A DNA stretch of 64,000 nt, from the NCBI GenBank assembly GCA_945910005.1, contig OX246739.1:11444292-11508291 (forward strand). The letters are read 5' to 3'. The notes under the pieces are model-generated. The model was not told the origin of the DNA. It searched no databases and saw only the letters and a list, made by a program, of their open reading frames with translations. This DNA comes from Isoperla grammatica (Eukaryota; Arthropoda; Insecta; Plecoptera; Perlodidae). The position numbers and the translations under genes were made by a program. Of the stretch, positions 24,227 through 36,950 are shown piece after piece; position 1 is the stretch's first letter, and every line of letters begins with the position of its first letter.

Positions 24227-25441
24227 TTGTATCAAAACAAACAGTTTTCGATTAAGTATGTGTGTGTGTATGTGCATGTGCGTGAGATAAATGTTTATCA
24301 AAAAGAGATAATTTACAATTATGCATGGTTTTGTATATCTACGTTACGAAACGCAGTCTAATTTAATATATGTTTTCATGTATTATTCTATGGCTTTAAT
24401 ATAACAATAAACAATAAGCTATAAGTAAGTGGCAGTAAACTTTGCATGGCCTGTTAAAACTCGACTCATTATAAATTGAACTGTATCGCACTGTGTGTAT
24501 AATATACTTCTGAATAAGTCTTGTAAGTCTATAATAATGCGTTCTCTTTCATCCCCAAGTAATTCCGTCAAAGAATCAGATCATTAGTATGACACAAACG
24601 AGCATAAGTCTCCCACTCAAATCTTACATTCTCTGCAAGGCAACAACTTGACTTGAGGTGAACTCGTCAAGAAGAATTCTCTTTCACTGTCTGTCTCAAA
24701 TATGTCTCCCAAGTGTTCCTACTACTATTTGAATTCGTAGCCATCGAATTGTTTGTTGGACTTCACAGCCAACGATTCTGGGTTTCGGTCACATAATATA
24801 TGTCCCATAATATATCCCATAATATCACTTTATGATACTAAACTGGAACTTAACTTAACCCATGTTATGCAAATCATGAGCGTAGCACTGCTCGGCTACC
24901 TTCGGGATTGCAAAATGTAGGAGTTGTTCTGTGTGGGGGTTGTTCCGAGTGGTAGTTATTCTATGTGGGAGTTGTTCCGCTTGGGAGCAGTTACGCGCCC
25001 CCACTCTCGTTACGTATATCTGTCATTATAAGACAAATAAAACACACTTTACATCGCAAACATATTCGCGCTTCGTATTTTGAAGAAGTGGCTTTTTAAA
25101 ATCATACTGTGGGGTTGGTTCGAAATAATTACACTTGTGTATGGAAGTTATGCGCTTGAAAGTGACACTCCTAGAAAAAACGTCACTGCTGCTGAGGGTT
25201 GTTCAGAGTACGCGGCTCCCTCGTTGAGCGTTCACACCCCTTACGGTAGGGTGGCTTTGTCTCAGCACGCGCAGAGTCATATTAAAGGGTACAATTAAAA
25301 TGATTCTAGCGCAAAGCAACATCCAACACTATACAGTTCAGTTACCACAGTAGAAGTACAACTAAAAAGTGAGTGTAGCTTTGTGTTTTGTCATATTGCA
25401 ACAGTGAGTCCTGATTATATTGAGGACAAACTAACACATAG
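24227..25441. other. gene-free stretch with a 16 bp minisatellite
   Basis: The main feature is the five-unit 16 bp repeat at 24918-24997. The frame at 25080-25298 starts with TTG and has a hydrophobic N-terminus by chance composition; I do not support it as a gene. Confidence 0.5.
24918..24997 (+). repeat. 16 bp minisatellite, five units
   Basis: Five consecutive 16-mers align: taggagttgttctgtg, tgggggttgttccgag, tggtagttattctatg, tgggagttgttccgct and tgggagcagttacgcg. Divergence between units is moderate, so this is an old expansion. Confidence 0.85.
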
Positions 25442-27195
25442 TCTCATTTGTTAGCTATTCTCTCAGATTATTTTCTAAATAGGCAAATGTTTATAAATCT
25501 ACCTAATTATTCGTCAGATTTTATAGATATTCTGTGTGGAGTTCCCCAAGGTTCAGTTTTGGGGCCACTTTTATTTATTCTTTACATTGATGATATATCT
25601 GATATAATGTCTGGTATTTCTTATTTGTTGTATGCTGATGATTTGGTTTTTTATTTAGAAGGTACAAATACCGAAGAAATTGTCAGGAGGCTTCAAGAAA
25701 TTTTAAGAAGAATGGATAACTGGTTTCTGAGTCAGGAACTCAATATTAATTATAGTAAAACTAATTTTATGATTTTTCATAAGGCTAATGATAATACTGT
25801 GAATAGATTTCCTCAAGTGTTAACTTGTAATGGTAACATTATTTCTAGAGTATTTGAATATAAGTATCTTGGTGTTTATTTAGACTGTAGTCTTACTTTT
25901 AAAAGGCACTATGAATATGTTTGTAATAGGGTGTCTTCAGCAATAGGTATGATTGTAAGAATGAAGAGATTTGTGACTGAGAGAATGCTGAGATTACTTG
26001 TTGATTCGTATGTTCACTCTATAATTGATTATTGTTTAGTTGTGTGGGCTGTTCGACCATCTGCAGATTATATTGTGCTGCAAAGAAGAATAGACCATTT
26101 ATTTGATGAAGTTCCTTTCCACCAAGACATGCAGGACAATTTTTTGACAATTGATGAGCGAATGAAGTTCCATGTGCTGGTAAATACTTTTAAGATGATG
26201 AAAGGTATGTATTTAGATGTTATGCCAACTATGTTTAATTTTGTTGAACGTACTCGTGATTCTATATTAACTTTTACTTTACAGGTTCCTATAATGAATT
26301 CCGAGTCGTTCCGCAGGTCATTCTTGTACAGAGGTGTACACTTCTGGAATTCCCTTCCACATGATCTTCGAAGCCAGTTTGTGAGATTGCGGCTCCTAGA
26401 ATTTAGGAATAAGATTGAGTCTGTAATTCTTAAGATGAGAGTTAGGCGTGTTTAAGTTAAGATTGTTCTACTGTAAGTGGTTTTTCATCTGTTTTAGATG
26501 GAGATGATTGTTGGTCTGCTGGGAATCTACATCCGATTTCCTGAATTCTCTTGATTCAGTTTGATCTCTACTTATAAATGGTTCTCGGATCAAGTTTTTC
26601 AAGACCATCTTTCTTTCGGGATTCGAAGTGAAGATAGAAGGCGTGTGCTGTTTCCCGGGTTGCTTTTACGTGGAATTTTATTTTTCCCAGATTGCAGTTT
26701 CTGATTTTTTGCAATCCTCATTTCGTTTGAGCTGGGACCGTTAACAAATCAGTTTTTCTTTTTTTTCTTTTTTCTTGTTTCTTTTTTCTTTTTTCTTTTT
26801 TCTTTTTTCATTTTTCTTTTTTCTTTATCCTTTTTCTTTTTTCTTTTTTCTTTTCTTTTTTCTTTTCTTCTTTTTTCTCTTCTTTTTCACTTTTATATAT
26901 AAACATATATTTATTTTTTCCAACAATTTTTTTGTTTCTTCGTGTTCTTTCTTATTTGCATACTTCTATTTTTTTTTTTTTTTAATATGTTGAATTTCCA
27001 CTTCATTTGATTTTATTTCATTTCTCAATTATTTTTTCTTGTTCTTGATTATATTTTATATAGTTCAGTAGTTTGTTTTGTTTTTGTTGTTGTTATTGTT
27101 ATTTATGATTTCATTAATATTCATTGTTTGCATAGCTTAGTTTTATTTAAGGTCCTCCTTTGTAAATCAGTTTTTATAACTGAATAGGATAGACA

Positions 27196-27226
<31 letters not shown>
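25442..27226 (+). mobile_element. 5'-truncated non-LTR retrotransposon (LINE)
   Basis: The copy begins inside the reverse transcriptase domain (stop codon TAG at 25439-25441 precedes the open frame) and ends in a TAAA-type tail at 27196-27225. Endonuclease and N-terminal RT motifs are missing, so it was truncated at insertion, as is usual for LINEs. The 3' untranslated region includes a pyrimidine-rich (T/C) low-complexity tract at about 26756-26890. I place it in the CR1/Jockey group by the motifs in the reading frame, without being able to choose a clade. Confidence 0.85.
25448..26455 (+). CDS. LINE reverse transcriptase, C-terminal part (335 codons open)
   Basis: This encodes the palm and thumb part of a non-LTR reverse transcriptase, which copies element RNA at a nicked chromosomal target. 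Visible motifs are CGVPQGSVLGPLLF (about residues 30-43), the catalytic YADD at residues 62-65, a NYSKT-like segment near residue 104 and KYLGVYLD from residue 139. A thumb and C-terminal region follows, with FWNSLP near residue 300. The annotated first codon is TTG and marks only the edge of the open frame; the real protein would start far upstream and that part is absent. The frame has no internal stop, so the copy is fairly young or was lost recently. The coding sequence is AT-rich, unlike the GC-rich element at 48 kb, so the two LINEs are different families. Confidence 0.9.
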   Translation: MLAILSDYFLNRQMFINLPNYSSDFIDILCGVPQGSVLGPLLFILYIDDISDIMSGISYLLYADDLVFYLEGTNTEEIVRRLQEILRRMDNWFLSQELNINYSKTNFMIFHKANDNTVNRFPQVLTCNGNIISRVFEYKYLGVYLDCSLTFKRHYEYVCNRVSSAIGMIVRMKRFVTERMLRLLVDSYVHSIIDYCLVVWAVRPSADYIVLQRRIDHLFDEVPFHQDMQDNFLTIDERMKFHVLVNTFKMMKGMYLDVMPTMFNFVERTRDSILTFTLQVPIMNSESFRRSFLYRGVHFWNSLPHDLRSQFVRLRLLEFRNKIESVILKMRVRRV

Positions 27227-30200
27227 GCGCTGCTAAGCAACCTCCTTCTAGCGCCAAAACAAGCGAACCAGGAAGGTATCCTTCACGGCTGCGTCAACGG
27301 TAAAAAACACGACACACTAAATATGATCAATTTAATATTCGTATCAAAATTGTATTATAAGCTAATAACTGCTGTTTATTGCTTTTTTCCATATTTCGTC
27401 CACATATTTTGTATAGAATTTGTGGAACAAATAATTCGAATCCCCGATTTTTCCCTTCTTCTCAGCTGCCTATGCTTCGATACATATTGGTTTAACTTTA
27501 TTTTTGTAGGTATTAACTCTTGACTGCATTTCGTAACAGATTGTATAAAATACTACAATGGTCCTTCAATCCAATCCAATACATCGTTATTTTTTTATAT
27601 CTTTTATGATCAGAATGAACCCACAGCACCCCGGCTCAAATATTGGAACCCCTATTGACGAAGCCATAAAACACGATCTTCCCTCTCCCCACTCAATGCT
27701 GCCAGATGACCTCCACCCCTCGTTCATGCTCCTATATTAGAGATTCATCCCCACGTGAAAAACCTATTATTTCACCCCTATAATCACTACAGGGGATATT
27801 CAATAAATGCATGATCGAACCCCCTACCGGATAGATCCCATCTTAATTCCCTGCTGAGTTTTAGCCTTTAGGGTAGAGCGAATTTTGTTTATTCGAGGGG
27901 CCTGAAGAGGCCGGGTGTTGGGGGGAGGTAGGGGTATGAGTAGACAATTGCGCCAATAAGAACTAAGCTCAGTCGAAACTACCCCTAAAAATACTTGCCA
28001 TGGTTTTACGAGGGGTTTAAGGCTTTACCTCGCGTACTTTTATTATATTGTTGACATGAGGCGGCTGAGCGTGAATCATTCATTGCAGTAACATCATATA
28101 CCAGTGCGTCCAACGATTTAGATATTTGAATATTCCTTTGGCATTGGTTGCCACGTCGGTGTCACGGCAGCCCCGAAACACTACGTTTCGAATCAAAACG
28201 ACGCTCCTCAACGACGCTTCTCAACGACGCTCCTCAACGACGCACCGAATCCAGACGTCGCCGCAGCGGGTACCGTTATTTTGGGATTCCGCCGTTGTAT
28301 GGTTTAACTGTTGGTTGCTTCAAAGTTTAATTCTTGATTCAATGTCAACGCCATCCACAAGAAGTTACTTTGTTTGTACGTGGAAGATGAGCCTACAGTA
28401 CACTCGAGGATCATCCATTGAACGCAAGGGGGGGGGGGGGGGGGGGGGGTAAAAATCATGTATCCGAAAAGTCACTACTCATAACGAACAATGTGTTTGT
28501 ACAATTCATTCATTCAGAGAAGGAGGCAGCCTTGTATTGGATGGCAAGAAAGAAGAATGGTTGAAGAAGCCAACTCTGCACAGGACAAAAAAAAATTTTG
28601 AGGTGCTATTTAGAAATTTGTTCCCAAAACCTTCTCGTGGATGGTTTGGTCCTCCTGCACCCACTATTTGGCGTCAGTAGTCCTTGTTAAAGTGTTTCAG
28701 CTCGGCTGTCACTCCTCATCATCGAAACGGGGTCAATTAAACTAATAAAATTAGCCTAGGAGATTTACAGTAAGATTCTTTTATACGTAGTTGCGGTTTA
28801 CTGATTTATCCGACTGCTTGGTTCTCCCCCCACGTTTGCTGCATACTTTGAAATTAGTGTATCGCTGTGGGGTATTCCCCTCCAGCCCTCGTCAAGAGCC
28901 GCGTGTGAGCAGGCCTACTAAGCACCCGGCGACTGGGGCCCCATCTAGCGGCCTGGTGTCACACTTGGCTGGTAGCGCGTCACTCTCGCACAATGGCAGA
29001 CACGGTTACCCTAAAGCGACAATAAATACGTTTTATTTGTGACTGAAAATGCTCTAGTAGGTAGAAATATCCATGGCAGTGGTGTCAGGGTCATTAGTCG
29101 CTTTTATTGCGTGGTTGCTGTTTTAAAATAGTTTGTTCCTATGAGAAAATGTTAAATCCTTGGTGGTAAATTTCTTCGCTCACGCTTGAGGGCACAGGCT
29201 CTTACAGATTACAAATCCAACCTAATCATTATTTTTATGGTAGTATTATTCTAACCTGTTAAATGTTAATTTATGTAAACTTGTTTCTACGCGGTAGTGC
29301 GTGCTACAATTCAATTACCAGAGTTGTCCGTTTATTTCTGATAGAAATTTCACGATTGTATTATTCCATATCCAAGTATGTTTTAGTGTTGTTTCTTTGG
29401 ATTTCTCATCCCTTTCTACCGGTATATCGTTGGTTCGTGTCTATGATTAGTCCATGGAAGGTTTTCATGTCAGATCGTTATCAGCGGTGGTCACGAGGTA
29501 TAGCATTTGTTTGATGGTTGTTTCTTCCTTTTATTTATGCATTTGTTTCACGCGATGAGGGCACGGTTGGCTGGTCGCCTCGAACAGTCGGAGAGAGGGT
29601 TGATGTGCACGCGTGTGCTGCGAGCGGCCTACTCGAGCGTCCCAAGGGGCATGCCAACCGGGCACACGGCAACACCAAACTGACAAAAATAAATAGCTTT
29701 CCCACACCGTCGCATGGCCGGACCCGGATAAATCTCGATAAACTCAATCCAATATGTAAATAAAATAAATTAATTAATGGATGAATGAATGAATAAGTGA
29801 ATAAATAACTACATAAACACATGCGGGGACAATAAATACATAAATAAGTCAGCGAGAAACTGAACAAATCAGCGAAGAGTAAATTCATACATAATACATT
29901 TTCTTAATAAGCACATAAATTATCAGATAATATTAGTCACGGGAAATAATTAATTAAATAAAGTCTGTTTCTAAATATGAATAAATATTTGAAATAATGT
30001 TGCATCAATGAATTAATACAAAAAATACACTAACGATCCTGACTAACATTCTCCAAGGTTGTATTCAGTCTTGTAATGTGTTATTTCTCAACTATCCAAA
30101 TATCAAAAGGCTTTTTAAGCCAGTGCCAAATAAAATCATTCAGCAGACAATATGTCTAGGCTATATATACCTGGCCCGATATATCATTGTTTTAATAACT

Positions 30201-31153
30201 ACCGTACAAATGAAAGGTTATGCTATGCACCTATCACGGATTCACGATTCACAAGTCAATAAACCTTCGTTTGCGTGAAAATTATAGAGATTAAAAAATC
30301 CACTCCCCCACTGACACCATAAAGGCTGGCAATTTAACATCTGGTTTATTTGTATTATATAATTTTAATTTTTAATGGACCACGTTAGTATGAAGAATAT
30401 CATTATTATTATTACTAGCTAGCTATTAATTCCTTTGCTGTTCCAGTCATTAAAGTATAGTTTTGGCATAATCAACTGAAAACTAGAAGAGGTACGAAAA
30501 ATAGATGGCCTTCATTAAATCGCAAGGAAAACGTTGATCGACCATTATTATGTTGAGGAAGATGGGGAAGGTAGAAGTAATTCAAATAAAACCAAAGCAA
30601 TTATAGGATTGTAATATTTCTCTCACCCAGTGCCACTGTCACCCAAGACAGACTTGATCATAAACCTTCCCATTGAACAGATCCAGAGTTCCTGGTCAAG
30701 CCATTTATTTACCCACTCGGCGACATTAGCAAAACAGTGGCGACTCGCTTGGCTTGGCATTAAGTTACAGAGACCCGTCATATTTTAATGGCCATTTCCA
30801 ACATTACTTCTACCTACTTATAAGAATTTAATTTCGTAACTAGGACTTGACGACGTACAAGCCACTTGTGACTGTTACCAACAGAGGGAGTGAGAGAGTT
30901 ACTAACAGCATCGTCTACATGGAAATGTGCGGGTCGTTAATGAAGGAGAGATGTTTTAAGTGCTCTCGGAAATGAACGGAGCCGGAGTTGAGCAGATTCG
31001 CATCCTTAACTAACGCGATAATAAGCATCCTGTACTCACACTCATGACTACCTTTACAAAGAACGAAGGAAACGAGTATTTCAAAGGTAAATATAGAAGC
31101 GTATATTATCGGCTTCCCGTGTATATGAGTGAAGACAATGCGAGGTGACAACT
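27227..31153. other. gene-free stretch with small repeats
   Basis: It begins with ctgctaagcaacctcct, matching the end of the element at 2012-3018. It contains a 13 bp repeat at 28197-28246 and a G22 run at 28428-28449. A degenerate minus-strand copy of the SINE 3' signature is possible at 30700-30760 (acccactc, then aacagtggcgac). Moderately GC-rich patches lie at 28860-29010 and 29540-29730. No protein similarity. Confidence 0.5.
28197..28246 (+). repeat. 13 bp tandem repeat, four units
   Basis: Units read aacgacgctcctc, aacgacgcttctc, aacgacgctcctc and a partial aacgacgcacc. Confidence 0.85.
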
Positions 31154-31229
31154 AAGTCCCCCACTGAAAATCAGTTTCATTACTGAGTGGCTAGACTCTA
31201 AATGTGAATTTATTTATTTATTTAATTCC
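31154..31229 (+). mobile_element. SINE family A, 3' end only
   Basis: This matches the last ~75 bp of the SINE at 58944-59370: aagtcccccactg, then atcagttt, actgagtgg, agactctaaatgtga and a (TTTA) tail. The head and core are missing, consistent with 5' truncation or decay. Confidence 0.75.
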
Positions 31230-32629
31230 CCCCCTCCATCGTCACATTGGTTGATATCGATATTTTATTATGTATTCACTGAAAAGTATTAGCAAGTATA
31301 GTTTTGTCACCTAGCCTTGTCAATTTCATAAAGTTGAGCATCGTATGAGTGTGCGTCGTAGCGGGTTTGATGAGGTGTGGTGGGGTGGGGGGGGGGGGGG
31401 GGGGTAGGAAAGACATGAGTTGAATTTGAATTTGGCGCAAAAATTTACAGTCATAATTTGTATAGCATTAGAAATGAGAACATCTTATTGTCTGACTGAT
31501 GTGTGTCAGTGGTCTGTTAAAACAAGGTCAATATTTAGGTCGTCTACACAAAACGCTCTGTGTGACGCGTTGATAAGCGACCATATTCACGTCTACGAAC
31601 ACTCCGATCAAAAGTTATGTAAGTTTTCTTCCACCATTGTTCAAGACAAGAAGAAGTTCTATAAAGTGTTCTCCAACATTAGTTGGACATAAGGAAACTC
31701 TCTTTTTACGGTTTACACTGGCAACAATAATGATTTTTGTAAACATTGTTGGTAAGCATATTATTCAACTTCTATTGACAGCTCAAAATATTATGTCAAT
31801 CAACATTTTGGCCTCCATTATGGCCGGTGTGACGTAACACGAATCCTACATTGAGTGGTTGAATGTACTGAGTGGTTGAATGTTTCACTGCATACTGTAG
31901 CTACTCCCCTACAAGGAATTTTAAACGAATGTTTATTGATGTTTAAGTAAACCGTGTAATTGAACCAATAATAATCTTGAATTCATAATCGATAGTATCA
32001 ACATATTTACTTGTGGTCTGGCCTATAAGGCCCGTATTACTATTATTATAGTGCACACAAAACATTTCGTAAGTAAATTATTCCCTCTAACGTGTTTCAT
32101 ACATCACGTTACAATCAATTAACTCGTTGTTATGTTAGTTTATTGCTTTTATAATATAAATTGCATACGTTCTACATTGGAACATATACAGACAAAGAAA
32201 AACGTAAAATATAAAATCCCATTACAAACGACACAGACATTCTTTCTGGATGTAATTTATTAGATCTCCGCAGCCATGTACTCTGAATGGGTAGGGGGAA
32301 GGGGGAGGCGTTCCCTCCCTGTTTGCGACATGACAATCATTGCAAATCTCACTCGGGTCCGCTTGGCGCGTTCAAGGCGGAACTAAGTACGCATGCACTT
32401 GTTTACACTCGCTTGTTTGTTTGCACGCACTGAATTTGATGCTCGGTTTAACACGACGAGAGAGACCCAATCACAAACGAGTATTTCGATACAACAGTCG
32501 AACCGTAATGTTGGAACTACGCCCAAACAGCCTTAAACTATGGTTGTAAGTAATGCGGAAAATGTTGTGGTCCTATCATCATTGAATTATTATATTGTAA
32601 ATCATTGCACCTGTAGCCCATAACTGCCT
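31230..32629. other. gene-free stretch
   Basis: It contains a G18 run at 31387-31404. The open frame at 31420-31692 (90 codons) has no recognisable domain. Nothing else is supported. Confidence 0.5.
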
Positions 32630-32857
32630 TACGAAGCTAGAACGTAGCTGCGCCCTGATTCTGTATGGGTGACGATACGTTTATCACCGGTTTCAGTTAT
32701 TAGAAGAAGGCGATGAGCCAACGACTAAAACCGCTGATAAATTTATTGTCGCCTATACAGAATCGCCCTCCTGGTCCACGAACCGTTTTATGAAGCTAAA
32801 AGCGTAGCTGGTCCACGAACCGTTTTATGAAGCTAGAAGCGTAGCTGGTCCACGTCT
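32630..32857 (+). repeat. 37 bp repeat array interrupted by a palindromic insert
   Basis: Units starting ctggtccacgaaccgtttta occur at 32771 and 32808, and a partial one at 32845, a period of exactly 37. The sequence just before the insert (cgaagctagaacgtagctg, ending 32650) matches the end of the same unit, so the array formerly continued to the left of the insert. Confidence 0.85.
32651..32770. mobile_element. 120 bp palindromic MITE-like insert
   Basis: The two halves are imperfect reverse complements: gattctgtatgggtgac from 32657 is mirrored by gattctgtataggcgac read inward from the right. The homology continues through a tttatca segment and a ggttt(c/t)agt segment. It is bounded by CTG on both sides (32648-32650 and 32771-32773), which may be a 3 bp duplication or simply the repeat unit. 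The outer few bases do not pair. Confidence 0.6.
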
Positions 32858-35800
32858 TCTCTATGGTCACTACTATGACCTTCCCCCCCCCCCCCCCCCC
32901 GCAATGTCTCATTTTCTTATTCCTATGCCATCCATCGGAACGTTCTCTCACTCATAGATGAGTTCGGCTGATATTATCATCAATGACTCAAACAGCTCTT
33001 ATCCCCAATATGTTCAAACTTTGAGTAAAGCCAATGCTTTCCTCCAAGATTTTCAAATCAACACCATAGTCCTATATCCACAACGCAAAATTTCACTCTT
33101 TTAGTAAGAGCCAATGGCTCGGTAGGAAAAAACAACCATGCGCAAAGAAGAGCGTATGCAAACCTCCAAAGATCCAATATTCAATCTTCATCATATTGGG
33201 CTACGATGATAATATTCCTATGAGGAACAATAGAGTCAAAGGTAATTTTTTTTATCTTCGGGGGGAACTTCGCTCCACTTTTAAATTCATAATTTGACCT
33301 TGAAAGATGTCGACTTGAACATGCACATACTCGCGAGGTGATGTCATCGTGTGCGGTTATATGCGCTCGCGTTTTGCAGGACATTTCATCATGTATAATT
33401 AGGGAAGTCTTTTGAGGCACTTTCGGCACGAAAAGGAACGGACGTAAGTACCCAGGGGAATAAATGCAGGCACTTAATATAACTACGACTATTAACGTAA
33501 TAATTATTTTATATAATTATTCAATTCTCTACTTCTAAATGACATGTTTCGTCTATGAACTGGACTGTGTCTCGACGCAAAAACTACACAGAATGTAGTT
33601 TGGAATGTAACTTGTAATTATAGTGAGCGCATATGTGCTGAATAGCTCACTCGGGTTCTTTTTGTCGTTAGTAAATTATGCCGTGGTAGAAAATGCCATC
33701 TCTAAACGTTTTCATGCAGTAACTGATGAAACTAATCATGCGAGATTACAGCTGAAGCAATTATATGTTTTATTTACCCAATTGCAATTACACAGGTAGC
33801 AGATACTACGTATGCTAAAGCTATATCCTTTATTTTTAAGCCAATTACCGTAGTTTCTTGTAGTCTATAATGGGAAATAATAACAATAAAACTAATACTC
33901 ATAAATAAGTAATAAAATTAACAGTAGTTTGTTTGAATTTCTTATGCTGTAGTGAATAACTGAGTAATATGCAATGAAGCATTAATAATTAAAGCTAGTT
34001 AGTGTTCTGTGAAATGTTTCTATCACTTGTAGAATAACTTCATCCATGAGCAAGAACTTAAATCAAAGATAGGCTGATAAAAAGCATCCTTACTGTTTAA
34101 ACGCTTTTCAAAATACTGAAAAACTTTCAGACCAAGAAAGACGCTAGAGGAAGACGTGACTAATCTTTACATTACTGCTCTAAGGCATATAAAACTTCAA
34201 TACCGACATTGCCTCTATTGGGAGCGAATATCCGAGGTTTGTCTGTAGCTTTGTATCTATGCAGCACTCTACAGTGTCTGAAGCATTCGACCCATGCATT
34301 GGTACCCTTGGAAGTCACCAAGCACGATTGCCTGTGGCGGGAATACAACCCACGCCTTCCCTCGCGTGCTGCCACAAAGCCAGCTCTATCTCCGTTACTG
34401 TAGTGTGTGCACACATTGTGATGAAGAGCAGAGCACTAAATAGTTCGATCCAATATTAATATTTTTAATTATATTTTACCCTCCCTTTATGTCTACATGC
34501 AATAAATCTGAACTTATTCCATTTTATTCTAATATGTTCAATTGATAATCTGTAATTACGACCTGATTGTAAATGTACCGTTTGCTAAAGGCAACAATGT
34601 ATCACAAAAACGCGCGCTGTTTGCGTACGAGCGTTTTCTATGACAGACGTCGCCCTGGGCAACGAGTGTAAATGACTGAACGAGTTGGATTATTCAGAAC
34701 TGTGTTTTTAATAATGTTTCGCATCGAATGAACGTTGATTTGGACTAATGTCCGTATATCGATATTCCATAATCAAACCAATACTGTATACAATACACTC
34801 CACGAATGTGAACTGTGTGCGTGTAGATACCACTTACCCATTATGGAGTAGAAAACAGATAACAAAAATAGTATTGAGTAATAGCTTATCCTGAACATCA
34901 GGGCAGGTCATTTGCAGGAAGCTATTAAATAAATGAGCTGTGTTCCTTTTAGGCATTGTAACATTTTTCCAGAATAACACTAGGGAATAGTTTCTAGTTG
35001 TCTATTAGATAAAGTATATATTTATTTACAGGAAGCGGATAAGCTATGTTACTATCATTTACATAAGTGTAGTTCTAAAACGCTGTGACAAATGAGCGTG
35101 GGTGTCCGAGCGACAAAAGTCATCCGCGGTTGGACTAGTAACATGTATTTATTTAAAGACATGATTACAAGTGTTTATACATGTTTCAATAAAGTCGCGT
35201 GCAGAGGTAAACTAGTATTTATACATTACTGCTGCCCAGACCAGAGCGAAATCTGGGGTAGTGCCAACTCTTAATGTTTGTGCTTTTGAAATATCTGACA
35301 ATGCAAGTTCTTTATTTTGACATTTTAATTTTTCAGAGGATACAAGTTCTATTTCTTTATCACTTGTCACATGTAGTTATCTTCGACAACAATAAGCGAA
35401 CAGCAACGGTCACGTTATATTTTATTAAATGCTTGTACTGAGTGAAATATAGGGTAGGCCTAGATTGCCAATATAAAAGATTTCTAAAATGTTTGCCAAG
35501 CAATCCAAGCATTTTTACAAGTCACTAAATGAGTAGCCATGTATAGTTATGAATGAAACCTATCTTTCATTGCATTCATGGATGAAAAGACTTTGACGCA
35601 TCGTCTCTAGATGTGGCATAAACACATAATATGCTTACTGCTTACGGCCTACGCCCTAATCGCACTGACCTCGTGGCATGTGGAGGGGTGAGAGCTCATA
35701 CAGGGTTGCCAATAGTGGTAATGGAAGTGTTTTCAGTGTTAATGTGTACGTTTATAAAACTATGCAACTATTTAATTTAGTAGCTGGTGGCCCAGTATGG

Positions 35801-36550
35801 GTAAGAGGCTTTAGTCCCAATGTGCCAACACCGCTGCCAAATCTACGTTTATAGTTTATACTAAGGAAGGATCAGCATCTCCGTTACTGAGAGCAACCAC
35901 AAAAAACATATTAAGACTTAAGAGGCAGTTTTTGGCGAGTATATACTCTTAAATGTACAACGATAGCTCTTGCTGTGCTATTTTCGCAAGATTGATGTAT
36001 GGTTATGAGGTAAACTGGGACTTGGACACGGCGGTGGCAAAACATTGCCACGGAATTAGTAGACTATGACCAGACCGGGCTAGACTCATAGACTATAGAC
36101 TCCGGGGAATAAATATGAAAACAAGAAGTTTGGATGATTGGTGAAGTCCACACTAAGGTTAATTATGAGGATTGATGTATAACAAATTCAATTCGTGGAA
36201 CAAGTCCCTTTGTCGGCCGTATCTCATGTGAAAGCAGATAATTTGAGTGTTCACCGCGTTTGTGTATTGTTTTTTTGGTGGAAGGAATTGCACGTTTTTC
36301 AAACTTTCTAGCATGTAGAGCTACCGTTCATAATCATGAAAATATTCAAAAATGAAACTAAGAACAAGGATTTACGATTTGAAAAACAAACACTACCCTT
36401 TCTCTCTACTGTTACTCTGATTCTGTGTTGACTGTCGGAAGACCGTGTCCATTTTGTGTTATTGATATATTACAATCAAAACAGTAAAGCAGACGTTAGA
36501 CATCCAAAATCAGTGATCTGTTTCCTTAAATGTAAATACATTTGTTAATT
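32858..36550. other. gene-free stretch with one possible SINE head
   Basis: It contains a C18 run at 32883-32900. On the minus strand at 34340-34382 there is an A-box-like TGGCTTTGTGG (complement of 34372-34382) and a B-box-like GGTTGTATTCC (complement of 34340-34350, 9 of 11 to consensus). That suggests a tRNA-derived head with an undefined body down to about 34200. A similar head sequence occurs on the plus strand at 43730-43755. No protein similarity. Confidence 0.45.
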
Positions 36551-36943
36551 ACTTTTATTTCGTAAAAAATCCTCTGACTAAAAGGTTTTATTTTTCCCGA
36601 ATTGTAGAAAACGAGGCTAAATAGAGAGAGTATAAACCGCTGTATGAATGGTATTGTAAAAAATATCAGGACAACATAAATAACGAGACAAACCCAGCTA
36701 TCCATATTTACTTTTTTTTTATTTTTTTTTTAATTACTTTAGTTTAGTAAAAAATCCTCTGACTAAAAGTGTATATTTTCCCTGAATTGTAGAAAACGAG
36801 GCTATATAGAGTATAAACCGCTATATGAATGGTATTGTAAAAAATATGAGGACAACATGAATAACGAGGCAAATCCATATCTGAGGATCTGAATCTGATC
36901 GTGTTATGCTATGACGTAGTCTTTCCACTGCGCCACACGAACA
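36551..36943 (-). mobile_element. tRNA-headed SINE with duplicated body
   Basis: On the minus strand the head has a good A box (TGGCGCAGTGG, complement of 36925-36935) and a weak B box (GATTCAGATCC, near 36885). The body runs to about 36735 and ends in an A-rich stretch (complement of 36711-36732). A second body copy without a head follows (complement of 36551-36697), shifted by 185 bp, sharing cctcgttttctacaattc and ctgactaaaag-type segments. The sequence gttaatt flanks both outer ends (36544-36550 and 36944-36950), a candidate target duplication, although it overlaps the body's own end. This reads as a dimer or one SINE landing in another's tail. Confidence 0.65.
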
Positions 36944-36950
36944 GTTAATT

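Noticed and set aside
25080..25298. 72-codon frame with a hydrophobic start, resembling a secreted peptide
   Set aside because: It begins with TTG, has no family similarity, and the hydrophobic segment is short and interrupted by charged residues.
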